Origin: a virus
Strand: one strand, 5' to 3'
IMG/VR virus record: IMGVR_UViG_3300048509_000011
Coordinates: 1-37,626 of that record
Length of the DNA stretch: 37,626 nt
Shown: piece after piece, positions 14,569-22,613 of the stretch
How the letters are laid out: each line of letters starts with the position of its first letter
Position numbering within the stretch: the stretch's first letter is position 1
Made by a program: the position numbers and the translations under genes
Notes under the pieces: generated by a model
The model's input: only the letters and a program-made list of their open reading frames with translations
Database searches by the model: none
Told to the model about the DNA's origin: nothing

Positions 14569-14922
14569 ATGGCACATTACGCAAAAGTAGTTAACGGAAT
14601 TGTAACTAAAGTTATTGTTGCGGAAGAAGAATTTTTTGACACCTTTGTAGATAGTTCTGCCGGAGAGTGGATCCAGACATCATATAATACCGTCGGTGGG
14701 CAGCATCCAGAGGATCGCCCGATACGCAAAAATTTTGCTGGCGTTGGTTTTACATACGACGCTGTTGCAGATGCTTTTTACGCGCCACAACCTTTTCCTA
14801 GTTGGGTGCTAAATAGTTCAACTTACTTATGGGAAGCACCTACTGCAAGACCAGATGGCGATGGTGATTATTACTGGGACGAAAACTCGGTGGGTTGGGT
14901 ACTTATTGAGGGGGATCACTAA
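14569..14922 (+). CDS. Conserved marine-phage fibre-region protein
   Basis: This 117-residue protein begins MAHYAKVVNGIVTKVIVAEE and ends with PSWVLNSSTYLWEAPTARP followed by a GDGDYYWDENSVGWV motif. This is a recognisable small protein of marine myo- and podoviruses, found next to structural genes. GGGAGGG precedes the ATG, and the stop overlaps the next start in TAATG. The Trp-rich C-terminal half looks like a compact beta domain. The function is not known; position suggests tail or fibre assembly. Confidence 0.75.
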   Translation: MAHYAKVVNGIVTKVIVAEEEFFDTFVDSSAGEWIQTSYNTVGGQHPEDRPIRKNFAGVGFTYDAVADAFYAPQPFPSWVLNSSTYLWEAPTARPDGDGDYYWDENSVGWVLIEGDH

Positions 14923-15956
14923 TGGGTGTAAAAGTTTCAAATAATGCTTTCGGTACACTTGCAGCTGGTATTAATACTACTGACACTACTATTACCGTTG
15001 ATTCGGGGCAGGGTACCCGATTTCCTACTCTTGGTTCTGGCGAGTATTTTTTTGCTACTCTCGTGGATACTTCTAATAATCTAGAGATCGTAAAGGTAAC
15101 TGCGCGTTCCACGGATTCTATGACTGCTGTTCGTGCGCAAGACAGCACTACAGCGGTAGCATTTTCTATCGGTGATCGAATTGAGCTTCGCCCTGTAGCC
15201 GCTCTGTTTGAAGCTATACAGTCTGAGTCAGCTGTTGCAGATGCAGACTACGGTGATATTACTGTTAGCAATTCTGGGGCTACTTATACTATTGATAATA
15301 CTGTAGTAACCGATGCAAAACTAGCAAATACTTTAGATTTATCAAGTAAGACTGTAACACTTCCTGCGGATGTAGACGGATCGTCAGGGCTTATTGTAAG
15401 TTCCACATCGTATAATTCAGGGTACGGTAGCGGTGCTAGAACGTCACAAGCAACAACAGCTTGGGAAACTATTCTGATTGGCGGCACGAACAAAGATGCT
15501 TTTGCTCCGGCCACCAATGCTAACATCCGTGCATATAACAAAAAGCGTAATGATACACATCTTCGTATACGTTGTAACATTCCTTTTTATATCAATCCTG
15601 GTACCGGCGGTCTTGGTTTCAGAGTACAAATGTGTTTGTCTAACACACCCTCTGTATTTAATGCTGGCGCTAATTATTTTGTTGTTGGTCTACTTGCAAA
15701 CGGTCAGGCTCATGGTTGGGGCGCTGGCGGTTATGGCGGGCAAACTTCTGCAGTAGGATCTTATTATTATGATACTGCTCACGGTGGCGGCACAGCCCAA
15801 ACTAACACTGAAACTGCAAACGTATTGGCATACACAGGCAACCTCCACTTCTATTTCGAAGGGTATAGATGGGGATCTGATACAATAACTTGGATCGGCC
15901 ACTCCTCCAGCTATGATAAGTTTGCTACTTGGACTGTAGAGGAGTATATAGCATGA
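14922..15956 (+). CDS. Second tail-fibre / receptor-binding protein
   Basis: This 344-residue protein shares its first 95 or so residues with the glycine-rich adhesin at 12990: NNAFGTL, SGQG.RFPTL and LVDTSNNLEIVK align without gaps. A linker with TITVSNSGATYTIDN-like strands follows. The unrelated C-terminal domain (about 190-344) is Gly/Tyr-rich (HGWGAGGYGGQ) with a DTITWIGHSSSYDKF end. The shared N-terminus suggests both proteins dock at the same virion site with different tips. Confidence 0.7.
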   Translation: MGVKVSNNAFGTLAAGINTTDTTITVDSGQGTRFPTLGSGEYFFATLVDTSNNLEIVKVTARSTDSMTAVRAQDSTTAVAFSIGDRIELRPVAALFEAIQSESAVADADYGDITVSNSGATYTIDNTVVTDAKLANTLDLSSKTVTLPADVDGSSGLIVSSTSYNSGYGSGARTSQATTAWETILIGGTNKDAFAPATNANIRAYNKKRNDTHLRIRCNIPFYINPGTGGLGFRVQMCLSNTPSVFNAGANYFVVGLLANGQAHGWGAGGYGGQTSAVGSYYYDTAHGGGTAQTNTETANVLAYTGNLHFYFEGYRWGSDTITWIGHSSSYDKFATWTVEEYIA

Positions 15957-16144
15957 ACAATCCAATTATTACAGAACCTATTGGAGTTTTAGTAGCTCGT
16001 GCGCTTAGCCCTAACGGCGGCGGGTGGGTGCTAGCTGGGGGAGACGGATACGAAAACCTAAAAGTGTGGGACGTAGCAGAAGCTGGTGGGCCTAAACCTA
16101 CCGAAGCTGAGTGGGACGCAAAACTTGCGGAGTTGCAGGACTGA
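15953..16144 (+). CDS. Small fibre-region protein
   Basis: This 63-residue protein starts at ATG 15953 in an ATGA overlap, with GAGGAG (15939-15944) eight bases upstream. The N-terminal half is beta-like and Gly-rich (LSPNGGGWVLAGGDGYENL). The C-terminal end is a short acidic helix (PTEAEWDAKLAELQD) like those of fibre-assembly chaperones. A chaperone or fibre-base role is only suggested. Confidence 0.6.
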   Translation: MNNPIITEPIGVLVARALSPNGGGWVLAGGDGYENLKVWDVAEAGGPKPTEAEWDAKLAELQD

Positions 16145-16323
16145 TGAAACCTACTCCTCTATATATGTTCCCTAATGGTACATTTGCTAGAACAGCAGAT
16201 AAGGTGCCTGAAGGGTGTGTGCTTGTAGAGGAACCGGATTTGCCGGAAGAAGTAGAGGTAAAGATAGACGATCAGAGTAAAGCAGTACGGGAGGCTATGA
16301 GTGGCCAAGATGACGGTAGCTGA
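16144..16323 (+). CDS. Small hypothetical protein
   Basis: This 59-residue acidic protein uses ATG 16144 in a TGATG overlap with the previous stop. It reads MKPTPLYMFPNGTFARTADK and then a VLVEEPDLPEEVEVKIDD stretch. No motif is recognised. It overlaps the start of the next gene by 23 bases and closes the fibre module. Confidence 0.55.
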   Translation: MKPTPLYMFPNGTFARTADKVPEGCVLVEEPDLPEEVEVKIDDQSKAVREAMSGQDDGS

Positions 16324-16489
16324 ACTACAGCAAGAAATACTAACCCACGAAGCGGTCTGTGCCGAAAGGTATCAGACCTTTATAACTAGGGTTGACCGTC
16401 TTGAGCGGATTTTAATTGTTGCAGCAGGTGCAATAATAGTTGGCATGGGGTCTATCCTCAGCGCAATTTTAATAGGAGGTTCAGCATGA
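16301..16489 (+). CDS. XhlA-like small membrane protein
   Basis: This 62-residue protein starts at GTG 16301, chosen because GGAGG (16290-16294) is six bases upstream; ATG 16310 would be 15 bases away. A soluble helix with VDRLERIL leads to one C-terminal transmembrane helix (about residues 37-59, ILIVAAGAIIVGMGSIL). This layout is like the haemolysin XhlA family of holin-associated proteins. It opens the lysis region. The family is inferred from architecture. Confidence 0.6.
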   Translation: MAKMTVAELQQEILTHEAVCAERYQTFITRVDRLERILIVAAGAIIVGMGSILSAILIGGSA

Positions 16490-16671
16490 TGAACAAAAAG
16501 AAAACTGATAAGAAAAAACCTATGGCTTCTTATGGTAGTGGCGGCAAAATAAAAAAGTATGGCTCAGGCGGCAAGACCCCCGTTACTCCTCAAATGTCTG
16601 CTGCTGCCCTAAAAAAGTTAGCTACGCAGATGGGGTATAACATAATGAAGAAACCCAGTGGTACAAAGTAG
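16486..16671 (+). CDS. Small basic YGSGGK-repeat protein
   Basis: This 61-residue protein overlaps the previous stop by four bases. It is very Lys-rich and contains a tandem YGSGGKIKKYGSGGK motif and a C-terminal helix (SAAALKKLATQMGYNIM). ATG 16486 is followed at once by ATG 16489, so the start could be either. Similar short proteins occur in marine phages. The function is unknown; the YxSGG element recurs in the 2821 protein. Confidence 0.6.
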   Translation: MMNKKKTDKKKPMASYGSGGKIKKYGSGGKTPVTPQMSAAALKKLATQMGYNIMKKPSGTK

Positions 16672-16677
16672 TGGCTG

Positions 16678-17127
16678 ATGTTAGCAGAACTTGCTGCCGC
16701 TAACGCAGCGTTTGCAGTCATAAAAAATGCTGTCTCCAATGGGAGAGAGCTAAGCCAATACGCAGGTAAAATAGGTGAAATTGTAGGGGCAAAAGAAGCC
16801 CTACAGAAAAAAGTAAATAAGAAAAAGGCCGCTCATCAGTCAACAGACTTCGAAGAGTTTATGGCCTTAGAGCGCGTTAAAGAGCAAGAAGACGAGCTGA
16901 AGCAGATAATGATATACTGTGGTAGGCCCGGACTTTGGCAAGATTGGGTGCGGTTCCAAGTAGAAGCGCGTAAAGCCCGCAGAGAAGCAGAAGAGGCGAA
17001 CAAGAAAAAGATACAGTGGTGGATAGAAGTTTCTGTTTTAGTTGTGTGTTTTATTATCGGAATAGCAGCTCTTGGGATTTTTGTCTGGTGGCTGTACCAG
17101 CGGAATCGCGCAGCAGGAGGAGCGTAG
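16678..17127 (+). CDS. Coiled-coil protein with C-terminal membrane helix
   Basis: This 149-residue protein begins MLAELAAANAAFAVIKNAV, a start I know from many marine phages. The middle is charged and helical (VKEQEDELKQIMIYCGRPG, then ARKARREAEEANKKK). A single strong transmembrane helix follows (about 115-139) with Trp at both ends. No clear SD precedes the ATG. Membership of the lysis cassette is inferred from topology and position. Confidence 0.65.
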   Translation: MLAELAAANAAFAVIKNAVSNGRELSQYAGKIGEIVGAKEALQKKVNKKKAAHQSTDFEEFMALERVKEQEDELKQIMIYCGRPGLWQDWVRFQVEARKARREAEEANKKKIQWWIEVSVLVVCFIIGIAALGIFVWWLYQRNRAAGGA

Positions 17128-17128
17128 T

Positions 17129-17443
17129 ATGGCAGCTAAGAAACTAGAAGATCAAAGCAAATACGACGCATATGATATGAATGACGACGGCGTTGTTTCT
17201 GATGAAGAAATGGCACGAGCTAAAGAGATTCGTGAAACAGAAGATAACCTCCGCAAACATTTAGCCCAACTACGTATGGCTCGCTATACGCTAATCTCAA
17301 TGGGTGCTTTTACACTGTCTATGTTTTTTATACCGTTAGACAGAGTTACAGCTTTATCCGACATAAGTAATTTATTCTATATCTCAGGCGCAGGTATCGT
17401 CGGTGCATACATGGGTACAACCGCGTGGATGAGCAGGAAGTGA
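17129..17443 (+). CDS. EF-hand membrane protein of the lysis cassette
   Basis: This 104-residue protein starts at ATG 17129, six bases after AGGAGGAG; an upstream in-frame ATG at 17072 lies inside the neighbour and lacks an SD. Residues 16-27 form a canonical EF-hand loop, DMNDDGVVSDEE, with Asp16, Asn18, Asp20, Gly21, Ser24 and Glu27 in the standard positions. A charged helix leads to two transmembrane helices (about 53-69 and 82-100). The two-helix topology resembles a class II holin. Calcium binding is predicted from the loop; function is inference. Confidence 0.7.
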   Translation: MAAKKLEDQSKYDAYDMNDDGVVSDEEMARAKEIRETEDNLRKHLAQLRMARYTLISMGAFTLSMFFIPLDRVTALSDISNLFYISGAGIVGAYMGTTAWMSRK

Positions 17444-17450
17444 TTGGAGT

Positions 17451-17849
17451 ATGGCAGCTAAAATAAGCGAGAACACAGAAGTAGCTCTACCACTTCGAAA
17501 TATTCTTTCGATGGTTGTTGCTGCGTCTGTTGCTACTTGGGCTTATTTTGGGATCATAGAGCGGCTAAACCAAATTGAAACAAACATCACTATGATGAAG
17601 TCTGATCTGGAACATAACACAGAGTTCCGGATTAAGTGGCCTCGCGGAGAGATGGGTAGTCTACCAGCTGATTCTGAACAGTTTATGTTGATAGAACATA
17701 TAGCTTCGGAGCTAGAAAAACTAACTACCGAAATAGAAGAAGGCCGCGCTCCATATGACCAACAGCAAAAATTAACACTGGAGTTCTACGAAAAGCGCAT
17801 TAGTAATCTAGAAGAGAACCTAGAAAAACTAAGGAACGGCGGTGAATGA
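17451..17849 (+). CDS. Membrane-anchored coiled-coil protein (spanin-like?)
   Basis: This 132-residue protein has one N-terminal transmembrane helix (about 18-36) followed by a soluble, mostly helical part with EFRIKWPRGEMGSLPADSEQ and a C-terminal coiled coil. That segment is a recognisable marine-phage motif. The topology resembles an inner-membrane spanin (Rz), but no outer-membrane lipoprotein partner with a lipobox is seen. TGGAG lies just before the ATG. Confidence 0.6.
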   Translation: MAAKISENTEVALPLRNILSMVVAASVATWAYFGIIERLNQIETNITMMKSDLEHNTEFRIKWPRGEMGSLPADSEQFMLIEHIASELEKLTTEIEEGRAPYDQQQKLTLEFYEKRISNLEENLEKLRNGGE

Positions 17850-18067
17850 TGGGTGTTTTAACTATAGTTCTTATTCTGTACATGGGCGGCGAAGCAGTAG
17901 AATATACTCACAGAGATGGTATTTCTGAGTGTTTAAGTGTAAAGCGTAAGATTGAACGGCTAGGATGGAAGGACTCTAAAGGTACTAGGTACTCATGCGA
18001 AAAACGCGAAGTAGAGTTTGAAACCGGCCCAGATGGTAAGCCGCAAGTGGCGAAGCTGTTAGACTAA
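17846..18067 (+). CDS. Small exported or membrane protein with two cysteines
   Basis: This 73-residue protein overlaps the previous stop by four bases. A short hydrophobic N-terminus (MMGVLTIVLILYMGG) precedes a soluble domain with Cys29 and Cys51, which could form a disulphide in the periplasm. ATG 17849 is an alternative start. Similar small proteins sit beside holins in marine phages. A periplasmic lysis role is inference. Confidence 0.6.
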   Translation: MMGVLTIVLILYMGGEAVEYTHRDGISECLSVKRKIERLGWKDSKGTRYSCEKREVEFETGPDGKPQVAKLLD

Positions 18068-18086
18068 TGATAGGAGAGGTATACTA

Positions 18087-18482
18087 ATGTTACAAGCACT
18101 AATCGGCCCAGCTACTGATTTAATCGGCAAATTTGTCGAGGACAAAGACCAGAAGAACAAGCTGGCTCACGAAATAGCTACAATGGCTGAACGTCACGCT
18201 CAAGAGCTTGCCAAGGGTCAGTTGGCTATCAATGCAGAAGAGGCAAAGTCACGGAATATATTTGTGGCGGGCTGGCGACCAAGTGTTGGCTGGTGCTGTA
18301 GCTTGGCTCTATTCGCTCACTTTTTAGTCTTTCCGACTATGGATGTAGTAACTGCCTATATGGGAGTTGAGCCAGTAGCCTACCCTCAGTTTGATATGGA
18401 CAGCTTAATGACTGTATTATTAGGATTATTAGGACTAGGCGGGATGCGTAGCTATGAAAAGGCAAAGGGCTTAACAAAATGA
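18087..18482 (+). CDS. Holin of the GTA three-transmembrane type
   Basis: This 131-residue protein has an N-terminal amphipathic helix and the VAGWRPSVGWCCSLALF motif, a membrane segment with conserved Pro/Tyr, and a final hydrophobic segment running through LLGLLGLGGMRSYEKAKGL. This order is characteristic of the holin family first linked to release of gene transfer agents in alphaproteobacteria (GTA_holin_3TM). It would permeabilise the inner membrane to release the endolysin. The endolysin gene starts inside its last codon (ATGA). Confidence 0.85.
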   Translation: MLQALIGPATDLIGKFVEDKDQKNKLAHEIATMAERHAQELAKGQLAINAEEAKSRNIFVAGWRPSVGWCCSLALFAHFLVFPTMDVVTAYMGVEPVAYPQFDMDSLMTVLLGLLGLGGMRSYEKAKGLTK

Positions 18483-18994
18483 GTAAAGATAACTTTCAGC
18501 ACTGCTTAGAGCTTATATTGCACCACGAAGGCGGCTGGGTAAACCACCCCCGAGATCCAGGTGGCGAAACAAACCTTGGTGTAACTAAACGTGTCTACGA
18601 AGAGTGGGGCGGCACTAAGGATATGAAGGAGCTTACACCAGAAGATGTTGCTCCAATATACGAGCAGAACTACTGGGGGAAAGCTAAGTGTGATCAACTA
18701 CCTGCAGGACTTGACCTCGCTGTTTTTGACTGGAGTGTAAACTCTGGGCCTGGGAGAGCGGCTAAGAAACTACAAGAAATGATTGGCACAGAGGTAGATG
18801 GCGGCATTGGCCCCAATACTTTACGCGCTCTTAATGAATATGTCGAACATCACGGGATTGAGAATACACTTGAAAATTACAAGAATATCAGGCAAAGTTT
18901 CTATGAGTCCCTCTCTACATTTGATAGCTTCGGTAAAGGCTGGACTCGCAGAAATAATGAGACGCTTGAAGCTGCGTTAAAAATGGTGAACTAA
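18479..18994 (+). CDS. Endolysin, GH108 N-acetylmuramidase with PG-binding domain
   Basis: This 171-residue enzyme would cut the MurNAc-GlcNAc bonds of host peptidoglycan. The N-terminal GH108 domain shows the HHEGGWVNHPRDPGGETNLG motif with catalytic Glu17. The C-terminal domain carries a TEVDGGIGPNTLRAL stretch typical of the small peptidoglycan-binding part of this family. No signal peptide is present, so export depends on the holin encoded just upstream. The length is normal for the family. Confidence 0.93.
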   Translation: MSKDNFQHCLELILHHEGGWVNHPRDPGGETNLGVTKRVYEEWGGTKDMKELTPEDVAPIYEQNYWGKAKCDQLPAGLDLAVFDWSVNSGPGRAAKKLQEMIGTEVDGGIGPNTLRALNEYVEHHGIENTLENYKNIRQSFYESLSTFDSFGKGWTRRNNETLEAALKMVN

Positions 18995-21369
18995 TGGCGT
19001 CAGTAAAGCTTACAAAGTTTCTAGGCGAAGCACCGAAGATATCTTCGGAGTTGCTACCTGACGGCGTGGCCCAAGAAGCCTTTAACGTAAAGCTTTACTC
19101 TGGCGACTTGCTACCTTACCACACGCCTAAAGAAGTGGATAATACAGAACGTAACGTTGAGGCTAAAACCCTTCATGCGTTGCGTGACCCCACCTCCAAT
19201 GCACTTGTGTGGCTGTCTTGGACTACTGATGTTGACATTGCTGTTGCGTCAGATAGCGCAGACAACGCGCAGAGGTTCTACTACACAGGTGACGGAAAGC
19301 CTAAAGTATCTGACTATGCGTTAGCCACAGCTGGCAGCGAACCATACCCAGTTACTAACGGATATTACGATTTAGGGATACCGCTCCCTACCACTACACC
19401 TAGCGTGACAGCAGCATCTTTTACTGTTGTTAACTCTACTCACTACGAGCGCGACTCAGGCAATACAGCCACTTTTTTCTGTAATACCGCCCACAACTTA
19501 CGTACAGGCAACATTGTAACTATACGTGACTTTGGTACTTCTGATGAGGCTAAAGGGTTTAACGCCAAGAACGTAGAGATTACTGTAACAAGCGCTACAG
19601 AGTTTCAGTATTTTAGCTCCGGCGATCAAGTCAGTAAGACATCTAATAACACAGGTAGAGCAGACCTTGCAGGCAACACACAAATTAGAACTTATATTTT
19701 TACGTTTGTCACTCCGTGGGATGAAGAATCCATACCGTCCAATGTATCTAACGAACTATACATCAAAGAAGGCCAAACAGTAACTGTCTCCTCCCTGCCC
19801 TCGGCTAAACCGTCGGGGGATAACTTTGTCCGTGGTATTAGGTTGTACCGAAGCGTAGCTTCTGCAGCTGCCACGGACTTCTTTTTATTAGCAACGTTAT
19901 GGTTCCCTATCAGTATTGCCACTGTGGCGAGAGCTAGTAACGTATCTACAATAGCAACAAATTTTCCACACAACTTTATTGTTGGCGACAGGTTTAAGAT
20001 TAAAGATTGTTCCACTGCGTCGTTTAACATTACAGACGGTGTAGTTACTGCGATTGCTGATGACTACACATTTAGTTACGCACAGACTGCTACTGATGTT
20101 GGAACGACCAATGCTTCTGCGGGTGCTGTGTACCATGATGTATCTGAAAGCCTTGATGATGCTGCTAGGTACTGGGGTGACGCTAACTATAACTTTACAG
20201 ATGATTTTAATGTATCCAGCTTAGAAACTATTATTCCATCAGAAGAGTATGACCCACCACCTGATAATATGCAGGGGCTTATAACTTCGCATAACAACAT
20301 CTTGGTTGGGTTTTTTGGTAATCAGCTGTGTTTCTCATTCCCTGATACGCCGCATGCGTGGCCAGAAAAATACAGAATAACATTTGATTCCGACATTGTA
20401 GCGATTGCGTCTGTTGCAGGTTACGTGCTTGTACTCACAGAAGACTTCCCACATCAAGTATCTGGTAACGACCCAGCAACAATGGTGTCAGCACGTATTG
20501 ACACGCCATACCCATGCTTATCCAAACAGTCTGTTGTTAATATGGGGTACGGTGTTGTTTGGTCTACACATGGAGGCCTTGCTACATGGAGTCCTAGTGG
20601 GGGCGGTGTCCAACTTATAACTCAGTTTGTCCACGACTGGGATACTTGGAACGCATCACTAGACCCGTCTACCATTGTTGGGCATTTTTATAACGGGAAA
20701 TACTTTGGGTCTCACAGCACCAAGTCATTTATATTTGAGCGCGATGATAAAGTCGGTGGGTTTTTTGTACAGATTCAATACCGGTTTAGCGCAGCCTTTA
20801 CAGACCCTGAATCCGGCATCATGTACTACACTCATGGTAATGACGGTGAGATATATGAGTGGGATAATACTGGGGAAGTCCTCTCACCTATGGAGTGGAA
20901 GTCCAAAACCATTGTCACCAAAGACTACCTTAACCTAGGTGCGTTTAGGGTAATTGCTGACTATGATACATCTGCGCAGGAGGCTGCTAATATTATTGCC
21001 TACAACTTAGGGCTAGCAAACTTTAACCAAACTATCTGGAATAGAAGTCAGCAGTTAGGCACACTTAACGGGCCTACTAACTACCAGAGTGGCGGCGTTA
21101 CTTTTACTATTGGCGGTTCAATTAACACATACGTCATAAACGGCGACCCACAAACACAGTACCAGAAAGCTAACACGGGGACTCAGCCTGTAACGTTTAG
21201 ACTTTGGGTAGATAAACAGCTTGTCTTCCAAGGGTCTATACAAACTTCTGACATATTCAGATTGCCAACTGGCTACAGATCGGATACATTTGAAGTGGGC
21301 GTGTCAGGTTCCGCTCGTGTAAGAGCTATACACTTTGGAGAGACACCCTACGGATTGAGGACATCATAA
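18994..21369 (+). CDS. Tail nozzle / stabilisation protein (putative)
   Basis: This 791-residue, beta-rich protein overlaps the endolysin stop by one base. The N-terminal pattern KFLGEAPKISSELLPDGVAQ, then AFNVKLYSGDLLPY, is common at the start of marine podovirus tail proteins. Later segments such as ITSHNNILVGFFGNQLCFS and YTHGNDGEIYEWD look like beta-propeller blades, as in the nozzle proteins of T7 and P22. It would form the tube tip through which DNA exits. The assignment rests on size, fold impression and context. Confidence 0.7.
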   Translation: MASVKLTKFLGEAPKISSELLPDGVAQEAFNVKLYSGDLLPYHTPKEVDNTERNVEAKTLHALRDPTSNALVWLSWTTDVDIAVASDSADNAQRFYYTGDGKPKVSDYALATAGSEPYPVTNGYYDLGIPLPTTTPSVTAASFTVVNSTHYERDSGNTATFFCNTAHNLRTGNIVTIRDFGTSDEAKGFNAKNVEITVTSATEFQYFSSGDQVSKTSNNTGRADLAGNTQIRTYIFTFVTPWDEESIPSNVSNELYIKEGQTVTVSSLPSAKPSGDNFVRGIRLYRSVASAAATDFFLLATLWFPISIATVARASNVSTIATNFPHNFIVGDRFKIKDCSTASFNITDGVVTAIADDYTFSYAQTATDVGTTNASAGAVYHDVSESLDDAARYWGDANYNFTDDFNVSSLETIIPSEEYDPPPDNMQGLITSHNNILVGFFGNQLCFSFPDTPHAWPEKYRITFDSDIVAIASVAGYVLVLTEDFPHQVSGNDPATMVSARIDTPYPCLSKQSVVNMGYGVVWSTHGGLATWSPSGGGVQLITQFVHDWDTWNASLDPSTIVGHFYNGKYFGSHSTKSFIFERDDKVGGFFVQIQYRFSAAFTDPESGIMYYTHGNDGEIYEWDNTGEVLSPMEWKSKTIVTKDYLNLGAFRVIADYDTSAQEAANIIAYNLGLANFNQTIWNRSQQLGTLNGPTNYQSGGVTFTIGGSINTYVINGDPQTQYQKANTGTQPVTFRLWVDKQLVFQGSIQTSDIFRLPTGYRSDTFEVGVSGSARVRAIHFGETPYGLRTS

Positions 21370-21716
21370 TGGCAAGGTTTACAGCAATACCCGCAGTTCC
21401 CCAAGGGGGAATCACAGACTGGCAGAGTGTACTTATCACCACTGTAAAGGAAAACGTGGAGTTACTTACTGGCCTGCGCGGTGAAGCTGACCTAGCTAGT
21501 AAAGCAGTTACTAGAGGCCAGATAACTTTACTTGAACAACCCGATCAGAATATGAGGCAGGTATCCGCAAAGGGTACAGGCTTTACAATCAGCGGCCAAG
21601 AGGTTGCTGGACTTACGGACTATGGTTTGCTATTAACAGATGTGCAAACTTTAGCAAATGATGTAGCGTTTAACAGGACAGTGTTAAATGCTTTAATAAG
21701 ACAGCTTAAAGGATGA
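21369..21716 (+). CDS. Small tail-region protein
   Basis: This 115-residue protein is coupled to the nozzle gene by a TAATG overlap. The N-terminus (FTAIPAVPQGGITDWQSVLI) and the helical C-terminus (TLANDVAFNRTVLNALIRQL) resemble short proteins placed after nozzle genes in marine podoviruses. No motif gives a function. A minor tail or chaperone role is likely from position. Confidence 0.6.
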   Translation: MARFTAIPAVPQGGITDWQSVLITTVKENVELLTGLRGEADLASKAVTRGQITLLEQPDQNMRQVSAKGTGFTISGQEVAGLTDYGLLLTDVQTLANDVAFNRTVLNALIRQLKG

Positions 21717-21722
21717 TGTGAC

Positions 21723-22613
21723 ATGGCTATGACCCCAAATACAACACCCGCAGCGATGGCACCTACTCCTGTCGCTGGCGGAGCAACACCAGCAGCAATT
21801 CCAACAACTGTATCTATGGACTTACCGCCAAGTATACAGCAACTAATTCAAGCGCCTACCCCTGGGGTTAACCAAGCGGCAGTAGGAAATATCCCTACAG
21901 GTGTCCAAGGTGGTAATCCTCAGTACCCCGTATTAGATTTTCGTATGCAACCATCTACATTCGAGCAAGGCGGTATGGTTCCACCAAACGCAGGTATGCA
22001 GGGTATGGCTCCACAACAAGCAGGTCTACAGCCTCAGCAGCCACAAGGCGGTATGCCTAATCCTCAAATGGCTGACATGCAAGTTAATGACATGCTTAGT
22101 AAGAACCCTGAGGTAGTAGCGCGTATTCGTGCGGCTATTGAAGCTGGTATCCAGTCAGGTGAAATTTCGCAGCAAGAGATTCAGATGGCAACACAGCTAG
22201 CTCAAGTGGCTATGCAAAACCCAGCTATGTACCCGCAGCTTAGACAGTTTGCTATTGATCGTGGGTTAGCAGGGCCAAATGATCTGCCAATGGAATACGA
22301 TCAAGGGCTAGTTATCGCGCTTGTTACAGCAGCCAAGGCTATGGCGGCAGACGTACAGATTGAATCTACAGGGCAACAGATGCCAGCGCAGCAGATGCCA
22401 ATGCAACAACCTCCGATGCAAGAGATGGAGTTTGGCGGTATGGTTAACGGCCCATCCCACGACAATGGCGGAGTACGAGTAAAGATGAAGAATGGCGGCG
22501 AAATTGAAGTGGAAGGCGGCGAGTACGTTATTCCTAAAGATATCGTAGCTAAAAAAGGCACTGAATTTTTCGACAAACTAATTGGTAAAGATGGGAAGAC
22601 GGACGTAGCATGA
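21723..22613 (+). CDS. Pro/Gln/Met-rich virion protein with GPSHDNGG C-terminal domain
   Basis: This 296-residue protein has a low-complexity N-terminal half of Ala/Pro/Gln/Met repeats (QGMAPQQAGLQPQQPQGG). A helical middle follows (EVVARIRAAIEAGIQSGEIS), then another Gln/Met linker (QQMPAQQMPMQQPPMQEM). The compact C-terminal domain reads GPSHDNGGVRVKMKNGG and then EGGEYVIPKDIV, a sequence element I know from many phage virion proteins. The function is unknown. The last bases overlap the acetyltransferase-like gene. Confidence 0.65.
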   Translation: MAMTPNTTPAAMAPTPVAGGATPAAIPTTVSMDLPPSIQQLIQAPTPGVNQAAVGNIPTGVQGGNPQYPVLDFRMQPSTFEQGGMVPPNAGMQGMAPQQAGLQPQQPQGGMPNPQMADMQVNDMLSKNPEVVARIRAAIEAGIQSGEISQQEIQMATQLAQVAMQNPAMYPQLRQFAIDRGLAGPNDLPMEYDQGLVIALVTAAKAMAADVQIESTGQQMPAQQMPMQQPPMQEMEFGGMVNGPSHDNGGVRVKMKNGGEIEVEGGEYVIPKDIVAKKGTEFFDKLIGKDGKTDVA

